Shown piece by piece: positions 1-11,478 of a DNA stretch of 49,913 nucleotides (the stretch's first letter is position 1; every line of letters starts with the position of its first letter). The notes below the pieces were generated by a model, which searched no databases, was not told the DNA's origin, and was given only the letters and a program-made list of their open reading frames with translations. The translations under genes and the position numbers were made by a program. The DNA is from an uncultured Clostridia bacterium (GTDB lineage Bacteria; Bacillota; Clostridia; TANB77; CAG-508), in the NCBI GenBank assembly GCA_944390395.1, contig CALXPY010000004.1:1-49913 (forward strand), given 5' to 3'.

Positions 1-41
1 GCTTGGAGACCGTGTTTTTGAAAATAATATATATAACTTAG
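1..41. repeat. Truncated end of MITE-like element A
   Basis: The first 41 bases match an element found complete at 42772-42890. The core TAATATATATAAC and the outer flank TTAGCTT match the right end of that copy, but the inner bases (GGAGACCGTGTTTTTG) are the reverse complement of its left arm. The internal segment therefore appears flipped relative to its flank. The rest lies outside the window. Confidence 0.6.
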
Positions 42-115
42 CTTGTACAGCAATTTTAAAAAGAAAAATATATTTCATATATATCCACTAGTAAAATTCC
101 TCCAAAAAAGCTCAC

Positions 116-148
116 AAAAAGAACGCTCCTTATTTATAAGAAACGTTC
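116..148 (-). terminator. Attenuator hairpin of leader copy 1
   Basis: The minus-strand RNA forms a 12-bp stem with a UAAA loop (121-148) followed by five U (116-120). Two of the pairs are G-U, which exist only in the minus-strand transcript. The hairpin lies inside the conserved third-frame ORF. Its stem pairs covary with copies 2 and 4. Confidence 0.75.
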
Positions 149-216
149 TATATTTTACATAATACATTTTAATTTTAGGTACAAAAACTAAACCAGTTTT
201 ATTCTCTAAAACATAG

Positions 217-238
217 CTCTCTCTCTCTCTCTCTCTCT
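217..238 (-). repeat. (AG)11 microsatellite in leader copy 1
   Basis: A perfect CT dinucleotide run of 22 nt (AG on the coding strand) lies in the leader ORF. Its length differs in the other copies (16, 26 and 22 nt). A change of one unit moves the reading frame by two bases, so it is a natural slipped-strand site. Confidence 0.9.
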
Positions 239-397
239 ACAACGGCAACGGTTCTAGGTTTCATCTCAATTTTTCTCACAGATATGATTTCCTTTCTTTT
301 GTTTTTCTTTTACAAGTATAACATAGTCTATAAAAATTTACTAGTATATTTTAAATAAATTTTTTATTATTTTCCATTTTTTTCTTATTAATAATGC

Positions 398-426
398 TTG
401 AATTTTTAATATATTTGTATTAAAAT
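398..426 (+). promoter_or_regulatory. Sigma-A-like promoter of the VWA gene
   Basis: TTGAAT at 398-403 and TAAAAT at 421-426 are separated by 17 nt. The start codon at 466 lies 40 nt downstream with AAGGAG before it. Confidence 0.6.
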
Positions 427-465
427 TATTTACAGAATATATTTTATTTAAGGAGATGATTTTTA

Positions 466-1857
466 ATGAAAAAAGTTTTTAGTATTATACTTTTGTTCGT
501 AATGATTTTATGTATTACAACAACAGTTAATGCTGCTACTTATACTAATACAAAATTAGAAGTGGTTGATGAAACAGTTTGTACAATTAATTTAGGTGAT
601 ATGGGAATCTTCGAAAAGAAAATTGTCAATTTCAATGCAGATGAAAAATCTGTTACATTAGAACTTAATATAAAAAATATCAAAGAAGTCGATGAAGAAT
701 ATAAACCTGTAGAAATCTTTTTAGTTGTAGATAATTCATATAGTACAAATAGTAATAGACAAACACTAATAGATTCTGCTAAAAAATTGGTAGAAAAACT
801 TCATGAATTAGATCCAAATGTACAAATAGGTGTTGTAAGCTTCTCTAGTTTAGATGCTTCTCAAGGTGAAACAGAAGGTACTATAAATGACGCTGAATTA
901 CGTTTAGATTTAAGTACTTCTACATCAGATATTAATAATGCTCTTGATTCAATTCTTACTGATGAATTAGGACCAAGAACTAATTTAGATGCTGGAATTA
1001 CATTGGCTAACCAAAGTTTTAACACAGATACTGATGCAGATAGATTTATGGTTATTTTAACAGATGCTGTTCCAAACACAGCTGTTGGTGGTCCAACACA
1101 AACTTATTCTGGTGAAGTTACAACAAAAACAAGAGCAAAATTAAAAGAAATTGCTGATTCTGGTGTTAATATTATTTCTTCTTTAGTGAATTTAGATGAT
1201 GTAACAACAGAACCTTCAACAGGAAAAACATATAAAGCTTTAGCAGAAGAAATATTTGGAACTGAAGAAGATCCATTCGTTGGTAATTTATTTTATATTA
1301 ATGAATCAGATCTAGAAGATCATATTACAAATACAATATATGAAATAATAAAACCTACTAAAGTAGATAATACTATTCAAAATATAGTTATAAAAGATTA
1401 TTTCCCACAAGAAATAATAGATAACTTCGATTTTGAATATGTTGCTTCTCCTAATATAGGTAATGTATCTCAAGAAATCAATGATGAAGATAATAGTATT
1501 ACATGGGAAATTGAACTTTTAGAAGAAGGAGAAACTGCTACTCTAAGTTATAAATTAACATTAAGAGATAATTATAATGTAGAAATCCTTGATAAAGTTA
1601 TTCCTACAAATAATGAAGTTGATATAGACTATACTCACAATGGAGAAGATGAAACTGTATTTTCAGAAGATTCACCAAAAGTAAAAGTAACAGCAGACGA
1701 AGAACCTGCTCCAGAAAATAATGTGGATAATACTGTAGCTAATACACCTATTCCTCAAACAGGAAATAATACATTTTCTATTATAGCATTTGTAGTAATT
1801 ATTGCATTAGCTTTTGGAATTAGCAGATTATATTTATTAAAAAAGTATAATAAATAA
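466..1857 (+). CDS. Wall-anchored von Willebrand factor A surface protein
   Basis: A 463-residue secreted protein with an N-terminal signal peptide (residues 1-23, ending VNA). The VWA domain starts near residue 82; its MIDAS motif is D89-x-S91-x-S93 and the later ILTDA supplies another metal-site Asp. VWA domains with a MIDAS bind ligands through a divalent metal. The C-terminus has IPQTG, a hydrophobic segment and a basic tail, the layout of a sortase substrate with a slightly non-canonical LPXTG. A beta-rich region (about 300-410) resembles surface adhesin or pilin stalk domains. The start follows AAGGAG and a good promoter at 398-426. It is a single-gene unit ending in the shared terminator at 1864. 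No sortase gene is in the window. Adhesion is inferred. Confidence 0.8.
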   Translation: MKKVFSIILLFVMILCITTTVNAATYTNTKLEVVDETVCTINLGDMGIFEKKIVNFNADEKSVTLELNIKNIKEVDEEYKPVEIFLVVDNSYSTNSNRQTLIDSAKKLVEKLHELDPNVQIGVVSFSSLDASQGETEGTINDAELRLDLSTSTSDINNALDSILTDELGPRTNLDAGITLANQSFNTDTDADRFMVILTDAVPNTAVGGPTQTYSGEVTTKTRAKLKEIADSGVNIISSLVNLDDVTTEPSTGKTYKALAEEIFGTEEDPFVGNLFYINESDLEDHITNTIYEIIKPTKVDNTIQNIVIKDYFPQEIIDNFDFEYVASPNIGNVSQEINDEDNSITWEIELLEEGETATLSYKLTLRDNYNVEILDKVIPTNNEVDIDYTHNGEDETVFSEDSPKVKVTADEEPAPENNVDNTVANTPIPQTGNNTFSIIAFVVIIALAFGISRLYLLKKYNK

Positions 1858-1863
1858 TGATAG

Positions 1864-1898
1864 AAAAAGTTAGTATCTTATAAGATACTAACTTTTTT
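1864..1898. terminator. Bidirectional terminator
   Basis: A perfect 30-nt palindrome (1866-1895, arms AAAGTTAGTATCTTA) is flanked by A on the left and T on the right. It ends the VWA gene on the plus strand and the convergent nuclease-like gene, whose stop lies inside it. Confidence 0.85.
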
Positions 1899-3303
1899 GC
1901 ATACATTTTATATATTTTACGTGTATAAGATATTTTTTATTATATTTATCTACTTTTCTATGTAACTCATTTATTTTTTCTACATCATCTTCCTTGTTTA
2001 TAAAAACTATTAGGTATGCTTCTTTGCATTTTTCTAATTCCATATATTTGTGTAATTGTTTTCCTTCATTAAGACAATCTAGCAATTTTGGATTAGATGA
2101 TACTTTGTTTTCAATAATTATCTTTTCTTCTCCTTTTGTTATTTTTAAATCTACAGTAGCAAATCCAGAATTAGTTTCTGGAGATATTTGAACATCAAAT
2201 CTTCCATTCTTTATTCTTAATTCTAATATTGTATGAATCAATTTAGAGATCTTTGGTTCTGATAAAAATTTATTTTCTACACTAAATAAAGTATTATATC
2301 CTCTTCTATTTTCTATTAATTTTTCTAAATCGTCTAGTAATATTTTTACTATTTCATTTAATTCTAAATCATAATCTTTTACTTTTATTTTATTAAAATA
2401 TTCTCTATTCTTTTTATATAGTTTCTTTGCTAATTCATATATATTGTTTAAATGTTTTTCATCCACCTCTAAATTATAAGGTTTGACTTCTATTTCTGAA
2501 AATTCCTTTAACAAATAATTTCTATTACTATTTGCTATTTCTTCTGCTATTTTCCATTTAAGTTTATATAAATTTTTCTTTGTTCTATATTCAAAATTTT
2601 CGTCTAAATATTCCCTTTTATTTGAATATAACCAATCTATAAAGTTTTCTCCCTCACTATAAATCTCCTGGACTAAAATAGATTTTGGAACTAAAATTAC
2701 TGGTATTTTTTCCATTTTATCATTAATTATATATGGTATTTCTAATATTTCCTTCTTCCATTTCATCTTGTTAAAATCAAATTCAGTTCTTATTTTAAAC
2801 TTATCCGTTGGGAAATTATTTTTGTATGCTATTTTCAAACTATATTTTATAAAATCTTGTTTCAATATGCACAATATCATATCTGTTATTCTATCCGAAT
2901 TTATATTGTCATCGAATATTACAATATTTTCAAAGTGATCTAAGTCAAATAAACCTTGTTTTAACAATTTTTTCATTTTTATCATAACTTTTATAGCCGC
3001 TTCTCCTGTTAGACCACTTCCTTCATTACTATCATACGAAAATCCCAAATTTGCTTCTTTAACTTCTTCAAAGTCAACCATTTTTCTTTTTAATTTATAA
3101 TCTATATTTGTATCTAATATTTTCAAAATATTAGATATATATTCTATTACCTTTTCATATCCATGTTTTAATTCTGGCATATTAATATTTTTTAATAACT
3201 GTGGCTCTATAAATAGCGGTGCATCCCATCCAACTTGTGGATCAAACCATTCATCATTATTACTATATTTATATCTAACATATTCGCTATATCTTCTTTT
3301 CAT
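1888..3303 (-). CDS. Unrecognised protein with PD-(D/E)XK-like C-terminus
   Basis: A 471-residue protein I cannot assign to a named family. Its C-terminal 130 residues look like a PD-(D/E)XK nuclease fold: VDLKI followed by IIIENKV gives the spaced D and E-x-K of that superfamily, within an alternating beta-alpha-beta pattern. The N-terminal part contains WDAPLFIEP, a Gly-rich stretch and NSDRITDMI. It has no signal peptide or membrane segment. It stands alone between the VWA gene and tRNA-Gln, and its start has AAAGGA upstream. A DNA-cleaving or defence-related role is possible but is only inferred from the C-terminal motif and its orphan position. Confidence 0.6.
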   Translation of the reverse strand: MKRRYSEYVRYKYSNNDEWFDPQVGWDAPLFIEPQLLKNINMPELKHGYEKVIEYISNILKILDTNIDYKLKRKMVDFEEVKEANLGFSYDSNEGSGLTGEAAIKVMIKMKKLLKQGLFDLDHFENIVIFDDNINSDRITDMILCILKQDFIKYSLKIAYKNNFPTDKFKIRTEFDFNKMKWKKEILEIPYIINDKMEKIPVILVPKSILVQEIYSEGENFIDWLYSNKREYLDENFEYRTKKNLYKLKWKIAEEIANSNRNYLLKEFSEIEVKPYNLEVDEKHLNNIYELAKKLYKKNREYFNKIKVKDYDLELNEIVKILLDDLEKLIENRRGYNTLFSVENKFLSEPKISKLIHTILELRIKNGRFDVQISPETNSGFATVDLKITKGEEKIIIENKVSSNPKLLDCLNEGKQLHKYMELEKCKEAYLIVFINKEDDVEKINELHRKVDKYNKKYLIHVKYIKCMQKS

Positions 3304-3331
3304 ATATTTTCCTTTAATTTAAATCTGAATG

Positions 3332-3420
3332 CAACCACGCCTTTTTTCTAAACAAGGAGCAACAGTGTTTTGACTTAAGTTGTTTTGGAAAACAAAACAA
3401 CTAGTCAAACTAACTAGTTG
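3332..3420. repeat. Nested inverted repeats beside tRNA-Gln
   Basis: Downstream of the tRNA on the minus strand are two mutually exclusive hairpins sharing CAACTAG: CAACTAG/CTAGTTG (3398-3420), and AGTTGTTTTG/CAAAACAACT (3378-3402). An outer pair, CAACCACG (3332-3339) and CGTGGTTG (3424-3431), touches the tRNA 3' end. No clear T-run follows, so a simple terminator is not certain. Confidence 0.5.
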
Positions 3421-3425
3421 CGACG

Positions 3426-3501
3426 TGGTTGGGGTACTGTGATTCGAACACAGGAAATGTCGGAGTCAGAGTCCGATGCCTTACCGCTTGGCGATACCCC
3501 A
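3426..3501 (-). tRNA. tRNA-Gln (anticodon CUG)
   Basis: A complete cloverleaf of 76 nt including encoded CCA. The acceptor begins UGGGGUA and pairs with UACCCCA, the D arm is GCCAAGCGGUAAGGC, the anticodon loop is CUCUGAC (anticodon CUG) and the T arm contains the GUUCGAAUC motif. The U1-A72 pair is typical of bacterial tRNA-Gln. It reads CAG. It stands alone, not in a tRNA cluster. Confidence 0.95.
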
Positions 3502-3643
3502 ATATTTAATACTTAATTATCATACCACAATTTTATTAAAATTTCTACCATTTTTTTATTAATTTTTTAAACTTTTATTTTCTTTATGATTCAAATTCTT
3601 ATTTACATTTTGCTTAAAACTAGTGTTTATTCTTCATATTCAA

Positions 3644-3672
3644 TTGTTTTTTTATGTTGTATATGGTAAAAT
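3644..3672 (+). promoter_or_regulatory. Possible promoter of the LOG-family gene
   Basis: TTGTTT (3644-3649) and TAAAAT (3667-3672) are spaced 17 nt apart. The gene starts at 3738 behind AAAGGAG. The -35 is a moderate match only. Confidence 0.45.
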
Positions 3673-3737
3673 TAAATTGCATTTTGTGCAAGTAGAAACC
3701 GAAAAATGAGTATTTATCGAAAGGAGATTAGCACTAT

Positions 3738-4280
3738 ATGAATGTTTTTGTAGGTTGTTCTTCAAGAGAAGGTAGAAACAATGAATGCTATAATAAAATA
3801 GCTGAAGATTTAGCTAATTTTATTGTAGAAGGTAAGCACAATTACGTTTTTGGTGGATGTAAAACTGGATTAATGGGAAAAATTTATTCAATAGTTTCTC
3901 AAAGTCCATCCAGTAAAATTATTATTGCTATAACTGAATTATACAAAAGTAATTTAGATGACCTTTCTTACAGTAAAGTTTATACATTAAATACTGTTAA
4001 TGAAAGAAAAAATTGCTTAATTAGTTTAGCTGACATAATGTTTTTTCTTCCTGGTGGAATTGGTACTATTGATGAAATTTTAGCAGCAATCGAAGCTAAA
4101 CGAAGCCATGAGCATAATGCACCTATTATAATTCTAAATGTAAATAACTATTTTAAACATTTAATATGCATGCTTAATCAAATTTATGACGAAGGTTTGG
4201 CAGATTATGAGAATAAGAAACTGTATTTTGTTGCAAATTCTTTAGATGAAGCTAAAACTTATTTGTCAAAGGTGTTTTAA
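3738..4280 (+). CDS. LOG family (TIGR00730-type) nucleotide-binding protein
   Basis: A 180-residue cytosolic Rossmann-fold protein. Its hallmark is PGGIGTIDE (residues about 105-113), the PGGxGTxxE motif of the LOG / lysine-decarboxylase-like family. The N-terminal VFVGCSSREG and GGCKTGLMG segments fit the nucleotide-binding loops. Characterised LOG proteins release cytokinin bases from their riboside 5'-monophosphates; bacterial members are often broader nucleotide phosphoribohydrolases, so the substrate here is unknown. The gene is a monocistron with a good AAAGGAG site, convergent with the glycolytic operon. Confidence 0.8.
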   Translation: MNVFVGCSSREGRNNECYNKIAEDLANFIVEGKHNYVFGGCKTGLMGKIYSIVSQSPSSKIIIAITELYKSNLDDLSYSKVYTLNTVNERKNCLISLADIMFFLPGGIGTIDEILAAIEAKRSHEHNAPIIILNVNNYFKHLICMLNQIYDEGLADYENKKLYFVANSLDEAKTYLSKVF

Positions 4281-4339
4281 ACTTCGATTATACATTTCTT
4301 TTTAGCTGATAGAAAATTTACATTAGTTAAAAACGGGTA

Positions 4340-4375
4340 CTTAAAAGCAGAGAATTAATAATTCTCTGCTTTCTC
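4340..4375 (-). terminator. Terminator of the glycolytic operon
   Basis: On the minus strand an AAAGCAGAGAATT/AATTCTCTGCTTT hairpin (4344-4372) ends in a T run. It lies just after the eno stop codon. Confidence 0.8.
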
Positions 4376-4381
4376 TTTAAA

Positions 4382-6353
<1,972 letters not shown>

Positions 6354-6373
6354 TACAAATTCCTTCTTATCCC

Positions 6374-7903
6374 TTATTTCTCGATCAGACTTTCGCCTGT
6401 CATTTCTTTTGGTTTTTCAAGTCCCATAATTTCTAACATAGTTGGTGCTAAATCTGCTAGTTTACCTTCTTTTAATTTTACACCTTCTACTCCATATAGG
6501 ATTAATGGAACTGGATTTGTTGTATGTGCTGTATGTGGTTCCCCTGTTTTGTAATCTATCATTTGTTCTGCATTTCCATGATCAGCAGTTATTATAGCTA
6601 CTCCATTTTCTTTTTCTAGAGCCTCTATTACTTTTCCTACGCATTCATCAATAGTATCTATTGCCTTTACTGCTGCTTCAAAATTTCCAGTATGCCCTAC
6701 CATATCTGGATTTGCATAATTTAATATTATACAGTCATATTTTTTACTTTCTATAGCTTCAATAACTTTTTGAGTTACTTCATAAGCACTCATTTCAGGT
6801 TTTAAATCATAAGTTTCAACTTTTGGTGATGGCACTAGTATTCTATCTTCACCTTTATATTGTTTTTCTTCTCCTCCATTAAAGAAGAAAGTAACATGTG
6901 CATATTTTTCAGTTTCTGCTATTCTTAATTGTGTTAATCCACATTTTGAAATATACTCTCCAAAAGTATTATTAAGCACTGTTGGTTTAAATGCAATATT
7001 TACGTTTGGTAATGTTTCATCATACTTAGTAAAACATACAAAAAATAAATCTAATTTTTTAGTTTCAAATTCATTAAAATCTTTGTCTACCAACGTTCTA
7101 GTAATTTCTCTTGCTCTATCTGGTCTAAAATTAAAGAATATTACAGAATCTTTATCTTGTATTTTGGCTACTGGTTCATCACCATTATATATAACTGTTG
7201 GAACAACAAATTCATCAAATATTTCTTTTTGATAAGAACTTTCTATAGCAGAAATAGCAGATGTTGCTTTTTCGCCTATTCCATTTACTAAAGCGTCATA
7301 AGCTTTTTTTATTCTTTCCCATCTTTTATCTCTGTCCATAGCATAAAATCTTCCTGAAATTGTAGCTATCTTTCCAACACCTTTTTCCTTTATTTTTTCT
7401 TCTAATTTTATTACATAAGATTCTCCAGATGCTGGTGGTGTATCTCTTCCATCTAAAAAGCAATGAATATATACATTTTCAAAATCTTTTCTTTTTGCTA
7501 GTTCTAAAAGAGCATATAAATGACGTATATGACTATGAACTCCACCATCAGAAAGTAATCCCATAACATGAAGATTAGAATTATTCTTTTTGCAGTTTTC
7601 TATTGCTTCAGAAAATTCTTTTATACTAAAGAAATCTCCATCTTCTATCTCTTTTGTTATTCTTGTTAGTTCCTGGTAAACTATTCTACCAGCTCCTATA
7701 TTTGTATGACCTACTTCAGAGTTCCCCATTTGTCCTTCTGGAAGCCCAACATTTAAACCACTAGTAAATATTCTAGTAGTTGGACATGTTTTCATTAGTT
7801 TGTCTATATTAGGTGTCTTCGCAGCTTTTATTGCATTTGCTTTTTCATTTTCATTTTCTCCAAATCCATCTAATATCATTAGCATTATAGGTTTTCTATC
7901 CAT
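6374..7903 (-). CDS. gpmI: 2,3-bisphosphoglycerate-independent phosphoglycerate mutase
   Basis: 509 residues. It interconverts 3- and 2-phosphoglycerate through a phosphoserine intermediate with two metal ions. MLDGFGEN near the N-terminus provides the metal Asp, and [13 protein letters not shown] carries the catalytic Ser62. [10 protein letters not shown] and DGRDTPP follow, and ITADHGNAE holds the C-terminal metal ligands. Full length for the family. It sits 21 nt after tpiA in the usual Bacillota glycolytic order. Confidence 0.97.
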   Translation of the reverse strand: MDRKPIMLMILDGFGENENEKANAIKAAKTPNIDKLMKTCPTTRIFTSGLNVGLPEGQMGNSEVGHTNIGAGRIVYQELTRITKEIEDGDFFSIKEFSEAIENCKKNNSNLHVMGLLSDGGVHSHIRHLYALLELAKRKDFENVYIHCFLDGRDTPPASGESYVIKLEEKIKEKGVGKIATISGRFYAMDRDKRWERIKKAYDALVNGIGEKATSAISAIESSYQKEIFDEFVVPTVIYNGDEPVAKIQDKDSVIFFNFRPDRAREITRTLVDKDFNEFETKKLDLFFVCFTKYDETLPNVNIAFKPTVLNNTFGEYISKCGLTQLRIAETEKYAHVTFFFNGGEEKQYKGEDRILVPSPKVETYDLKPEMSAYEVTQKVIEAIESKKYDCIILNYANPDMVGHTGNFEAAVKAIDTIDECVGKVIEALEKENGVAIITADHGNAEQMIDYKTGEPHTAHTTNPVPLILYGVEGVKLKEGKLADLAPTMLEIMGLEKPKEMTGESLIEK

Positions 7904-7924
7904 CTTATTTATGTCTCCATTCTT

Positions 7925-8671
7925 TTAATAATTTATAATTTTTTCAAAGTCATCTAATTTTAGACTTGCTCCTCCAACTAATCCTCCATCTATATCAGAC
8001 ATATTAAATAATTCTTTAGCATTATCTTTATTTACACTTCCACCATACAATATTATGATGTTTTCTGCTACATTTTCACCATAATTTTTTTCTATTTCTT
8101 TTCTAATAGCTTTTATACTATTATTTGCATCTTCTTTTGTTGCAGTTTTACCTGTTCCTATTGCCCATATAGGTTCATACGCAATTATTACTTTTTCTAA
8201 GCTTTTTGGTTCTAAACCATCCAAGGCTTTTTTTACTTGATTTGTAATAATTTCTTCTGCTTTTCCCATTTCTTTTTGTTCTAAAGTTTCACCTACACAA
8301 ACAATTGGTTTCAAATTATGATTTAATGCAGATTTTATTTTTTTATTAACACTCTCATCAGTTTCATTAAAATATTGTCTTCTTTCAGAGTGTCCTATTA
8401 TTACATACTCAACTCTTATAGCTTCTAACATTTCTCCTGATATTTCACCAGTATATGCTCCTTTATCTTCAAAGTGCATATTTTGAGCTCCTATTTTTAT
8501 GTTTGTTTGTTGAGCTGCTAATAAAGAATAGAATAAATCTATATAAGGTACACAAAGAATTACTTCTTTGTGCCCTTCTTTTACTTTAGGTGCAAGATTT
8601 TCTATAAAACTCATTGCTTCATTTGGAAGCATATTCATTTTCCAGTTTCCTGCAATTACTTTTCTTCTCAC
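7925..8671 (-). CDS. tpiA: Triosephosphate isomerase
   Basis: 248 residues, a typical TIM barrel. It interconverts dihydroxyacetone phosphate and glyceraldehyde 3-phosphate. AGNWKMN carries Lys11, IIGHSERR carries His94, and AYEPIWAIGTG carries the catalytic Glu166 and the mobile loop. The phosphate-binding LYGGSV and GGLVGGASL are at the C-terminus. It lies between pgk and gpmI with short gaps. Confidence 0.97.
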   Translation of the reverse strand: MRRKVIAGNWKMNMLPNEAMSFIENLAPKVKEGHKEVILCVPYIDLFYSLLAAQQTNIKIGAQNMHFEDKGAYTGEISGEMLEAIRVEYVIIGHSERRQYFNETDESVNKKIKSALNHNLKPIVCVGETLEQKEMGKAEEIITNQVKKALDGLEPKSLEKVIIAYEPIWAIGTGKTATKEDANNSIKAIRKEIEKNYGENVAENIIILYGGSVNKDNAKELFNMSDIDGGLVGGASLKLDDFEKIINY

Positions 8672-8697
8672 TATATATTTTCTACCTTTCTTTGTTT

Positions 8698-9948
8698 TTA
8701 TTTATTATTTAAACAAGCTACACCTGGTAATTCTTTTCCTTCTAATAATTCTAAAGATGCTCCTCCACCTGTTGAGATATGAGTAAAGTTATCTTCAAGT
8801 CCTAATTTCTTTATTGCTGCAACAGAATCTCCACCACCAACAACAGATGTTGCTTTTACTGATGCTATTGCCTCTGCAATTTTCTCTGTACCTACACTAA
8901 ATTTTTCTAATTCACAAATTCCAAGTGGTCCATTCCATAGTATTGTTTTCTTATCTTTTAATTCTTGTGCAAACATTTCTATTGTACGTGGACCTATATC
9001 ACATCCTTGCCAATTAGAAGGAATTTGATTAGAAGGTACGACCTTTTCTTGTGATACTTCTAAGAACTTAAAGAATTGTTTTTGTTTTTCTTTTTTGTCT
9101 AATTCTTCTTCATTACTTACAGTTAATGTTGGTGCAACAACTGTATCAAGTGGAAGTAGTAGTTTTACTCCTGCTTCTTCTGCTTTTTTCATAATTTTTT
9201 TTGCTTCTTCTATTTTATCTTCTTCACAAAGTGATTCTCCAATTTCAGCTCCATTTGCTTTTAAGAATGTATATGCCATTCCTCCACCAATTAAAATTTC
9301 GTCTACTTTGTTAAGCAAATTCTCTATTACACCTATTTTATCAGAAACTTTAGCTCCTCCTAATATTGCCAAAAATGGTTTTTCTGGATTCTCTAAAATT
9401 CCATTTAAGAATTTAATTTCTTTTTCCATAAGAAAGCCTGCTACAGAAGCATCTACAAAATGAGATACACCTTCTGTTGAACTATGTGCTCTATGTGCTG
9501 TTCCAAATGCATCATTTACATATATTCCATCACATAAATTAGCTAATTCTTTAGACATGCTTTCTTCATTTTTTTCTTCTCTAGCATCAAATCTTACATT
9601 CTCTAAAAGTATTACTTCTCCATCTTGCATATTATTTGATAATTCTTTTGCACTTTCTCCTGTTACGTCTTCGGCTAATTTAACTTGTACTCCTAATAAT
9701 TCTGTAAGTCTTTTTGCAACAGGACTTAATGAAAATTCTTTTTTAACTTCGCCCTTTGGTCTTCCTAAGTGTGAGCAAAGTATAACCTTTGCTCCACCTT
9801 CCATTAAATATTTAATAGTTGGAAGTGCTGCTTGTATTCTTGTATCATCAGCAATTATTCCTTCTCCTTTTATAGGAACATTAAAGTCACATCTAACTAA
9901 TACTCTTTTACCTTTAACATCTATATCACGTATAGTCTTTTTATCCAT
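8698..9948 (-). CDS. pgk: Phosphoglycerate kinase with a central insertion
   Basis: 416 residues, about 20 longer than most bacterial PGKs. It transfers phosphate from 1,3-bisphosphoglycerate to ADP. Signatures are [37 protein letters not shown] and the C-terminal GGGDSVAA and STGGGASLE. The extra length is a Lys/Glu-rich stretch near residues 274-305, before NWQGCDIGP, where standard enzymes have a short surface loop. The catalytic residues are intact, so the insertion is probably tolerated on the surface. Confidence 0.96.
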   Translation of the reverse strand: MDKKTIRDIDVKGKRVLVRCDFNVPIKGEGIIADDTRIQAALPTIKYLMEGGAKVILCSHLGRPKGEVKKEFSLSPVAKRLTELLGVQVKLAEDVTGESAKELSNNMQDGEVILLENVRFDAREEKNEESMSKELANLCDGIYVNDAFGTAHRAHSSTEGVSHFVDASVAGFLMEKEIKFLNGILENPEKPFLAILGGAKVSDKIGVIENLLNKVDEILIGGGMAYTFLKANGAEIGESLCEEDKIEEAKKIMKKAEEAGVKLLLPLDTVVAPTLTVSNEEELDKKEKQKQFFKFLEVSQEKVVPSNQIPSNWQGCDIGPRTIEMFAQELKDKKTILWNGPLGICELEKFSVGTEKIAEAIASVKATSVVGGGDSVAAIKKLGLEDNFTHISTGGGASLELLEGKELPGVACLNNK

Positions 9949-9981
9949 AATACTAAAACCTCCATAAAGTTTTTTTAATTT

Positions 9982-10995
<1,014 letters not shown>

Positions 10996-11044
10996 TTAAA
11001 ATCAATATATGTTTAGTATTTCCTAAACAAGTACATTTTATATC

Positions 11045-11072
11045 AAAAAAGAATACTTTTCAAGTATTCTTT
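11045..11072 (-). terminator. Terminator after the 83-aa repeat protein
   Basis: On the minus strand AAGAATACTT-GAA-AAGTATTCTT is followed by TTTTTT. It separates the small gene at 11095 from gap. Confidence 0.85.
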
Positions 11073-11094
11073 TACAATTATTTTGTTATTATTA

Positions 11095-11346
11095 TTATAA
11101 TTTAACATTATCAACTATTTTTATTTCTTGGAACAAGAAATCTTTAACTTTTTCTCCTGTTATTTCATAGAATAAAAAGTCATGTACATCTTTACCTGTT
11201 ATTTCTTGGTGCCAAAAGTCATGCACTTCTCTTAAAACTTTTTCTTGTTTTGGAGTCATAGTTACTACTATGTCTTGAAATAGAAAATTTTTAATTTTAG
11301 TCCACACACTTATCTCTGCTGGTAACTCTTTATTATTAATATCCAT
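11095..11346 (-). CDS. 83-aa protein of four short tandem repeats, unknown
   Basis: No known family recognised. The protein is made of four imperfect units with a common pattern [VI]-[KH]-[DN]-F-[LW]-x-x-[ED]-I: IKNFLFQDI, VHDFWHQEI, VHDFLFYEI and VKDFLFQEI, two of them joined by TG-[KE]-[DK] linkers. It is rich in Phe, Ile and charged residues and has no signal peptide. It has its own promoter (11390-11418), an AGGAGG-type site and a terminator, so it is very likely expressed. Repeating amphipathic segments could form a small helical or self-associating protein; that is conjecture. Confidence 0.7.
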   Translation of the reverse strand: MDINNKELPAEISVWTKIKNFLFQDIVVTMTPKQEKVLREVHDFWHQEITGKDVHDFLFYEITGEKVKDFLFQEIKIVDNVKL

Positions 11347-11389
11347 ATCTTTTCTCCTCCTTTGTTGATTATTAAATCATACTACAATA

Positions 11390-11418
11390 TTTATACTATA
11401 TTTCTTGATATTTATCAA
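11390..11418 (-). promoter_or_regulatory. Sigma-A-like promoter of the 83-aa gene
   Basis: TTGATA (11418-11413) and TATAAA (11395-11390) on the minus strand are spaced 17 nt apart, about 45 nt before the start codon. Confidence 0.6.
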
Positions 11419-11478
11419 GCTTTTTTATTGTATTTTTTATTACATTTTTGTTACAAAATTGTTACATACTTATTTCAA

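Larger units (their letters stand above)
75..264 (-). other. Leader ORF copy 1 with (AG)11 tract, out of frame
   Basis: On the minus strand an ATG at 264 (or an in-frame GTG at 279, better spaced from AAAGGA) begins MKPRTVAVV followed by Glu-Arg repeats encoded by the AG tract. With 11 repeats the frame ends in LCFRE and a stop just after the tract. With 9 or 12 repeats it would join a 47-codon frame beginning SYVLENKTG and ending FTSGYI at the TGA at 75-77. Three other copies in the window preserve this frame without indels. The module reads leftward, so the gene it serves is outside the window; it does not point at the VWA gene at 466. The coding role is inferred. Confidence 0.55.

Noticed and set aside
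75..264. Leader copy 1 as the regulator of the VWA gene at 466
   Set aside because: Its promoter, ORF and hairpin all read leftward, and the VWA gene has its own promoter at 398-426.
11403..11425. Plus-strand terminator-like hairpin with six T
   Set aside because: No plus-strand gene ends there. The bases overlap the minus-strand -35 region of the 83-aa gene, which explains the pattern better.
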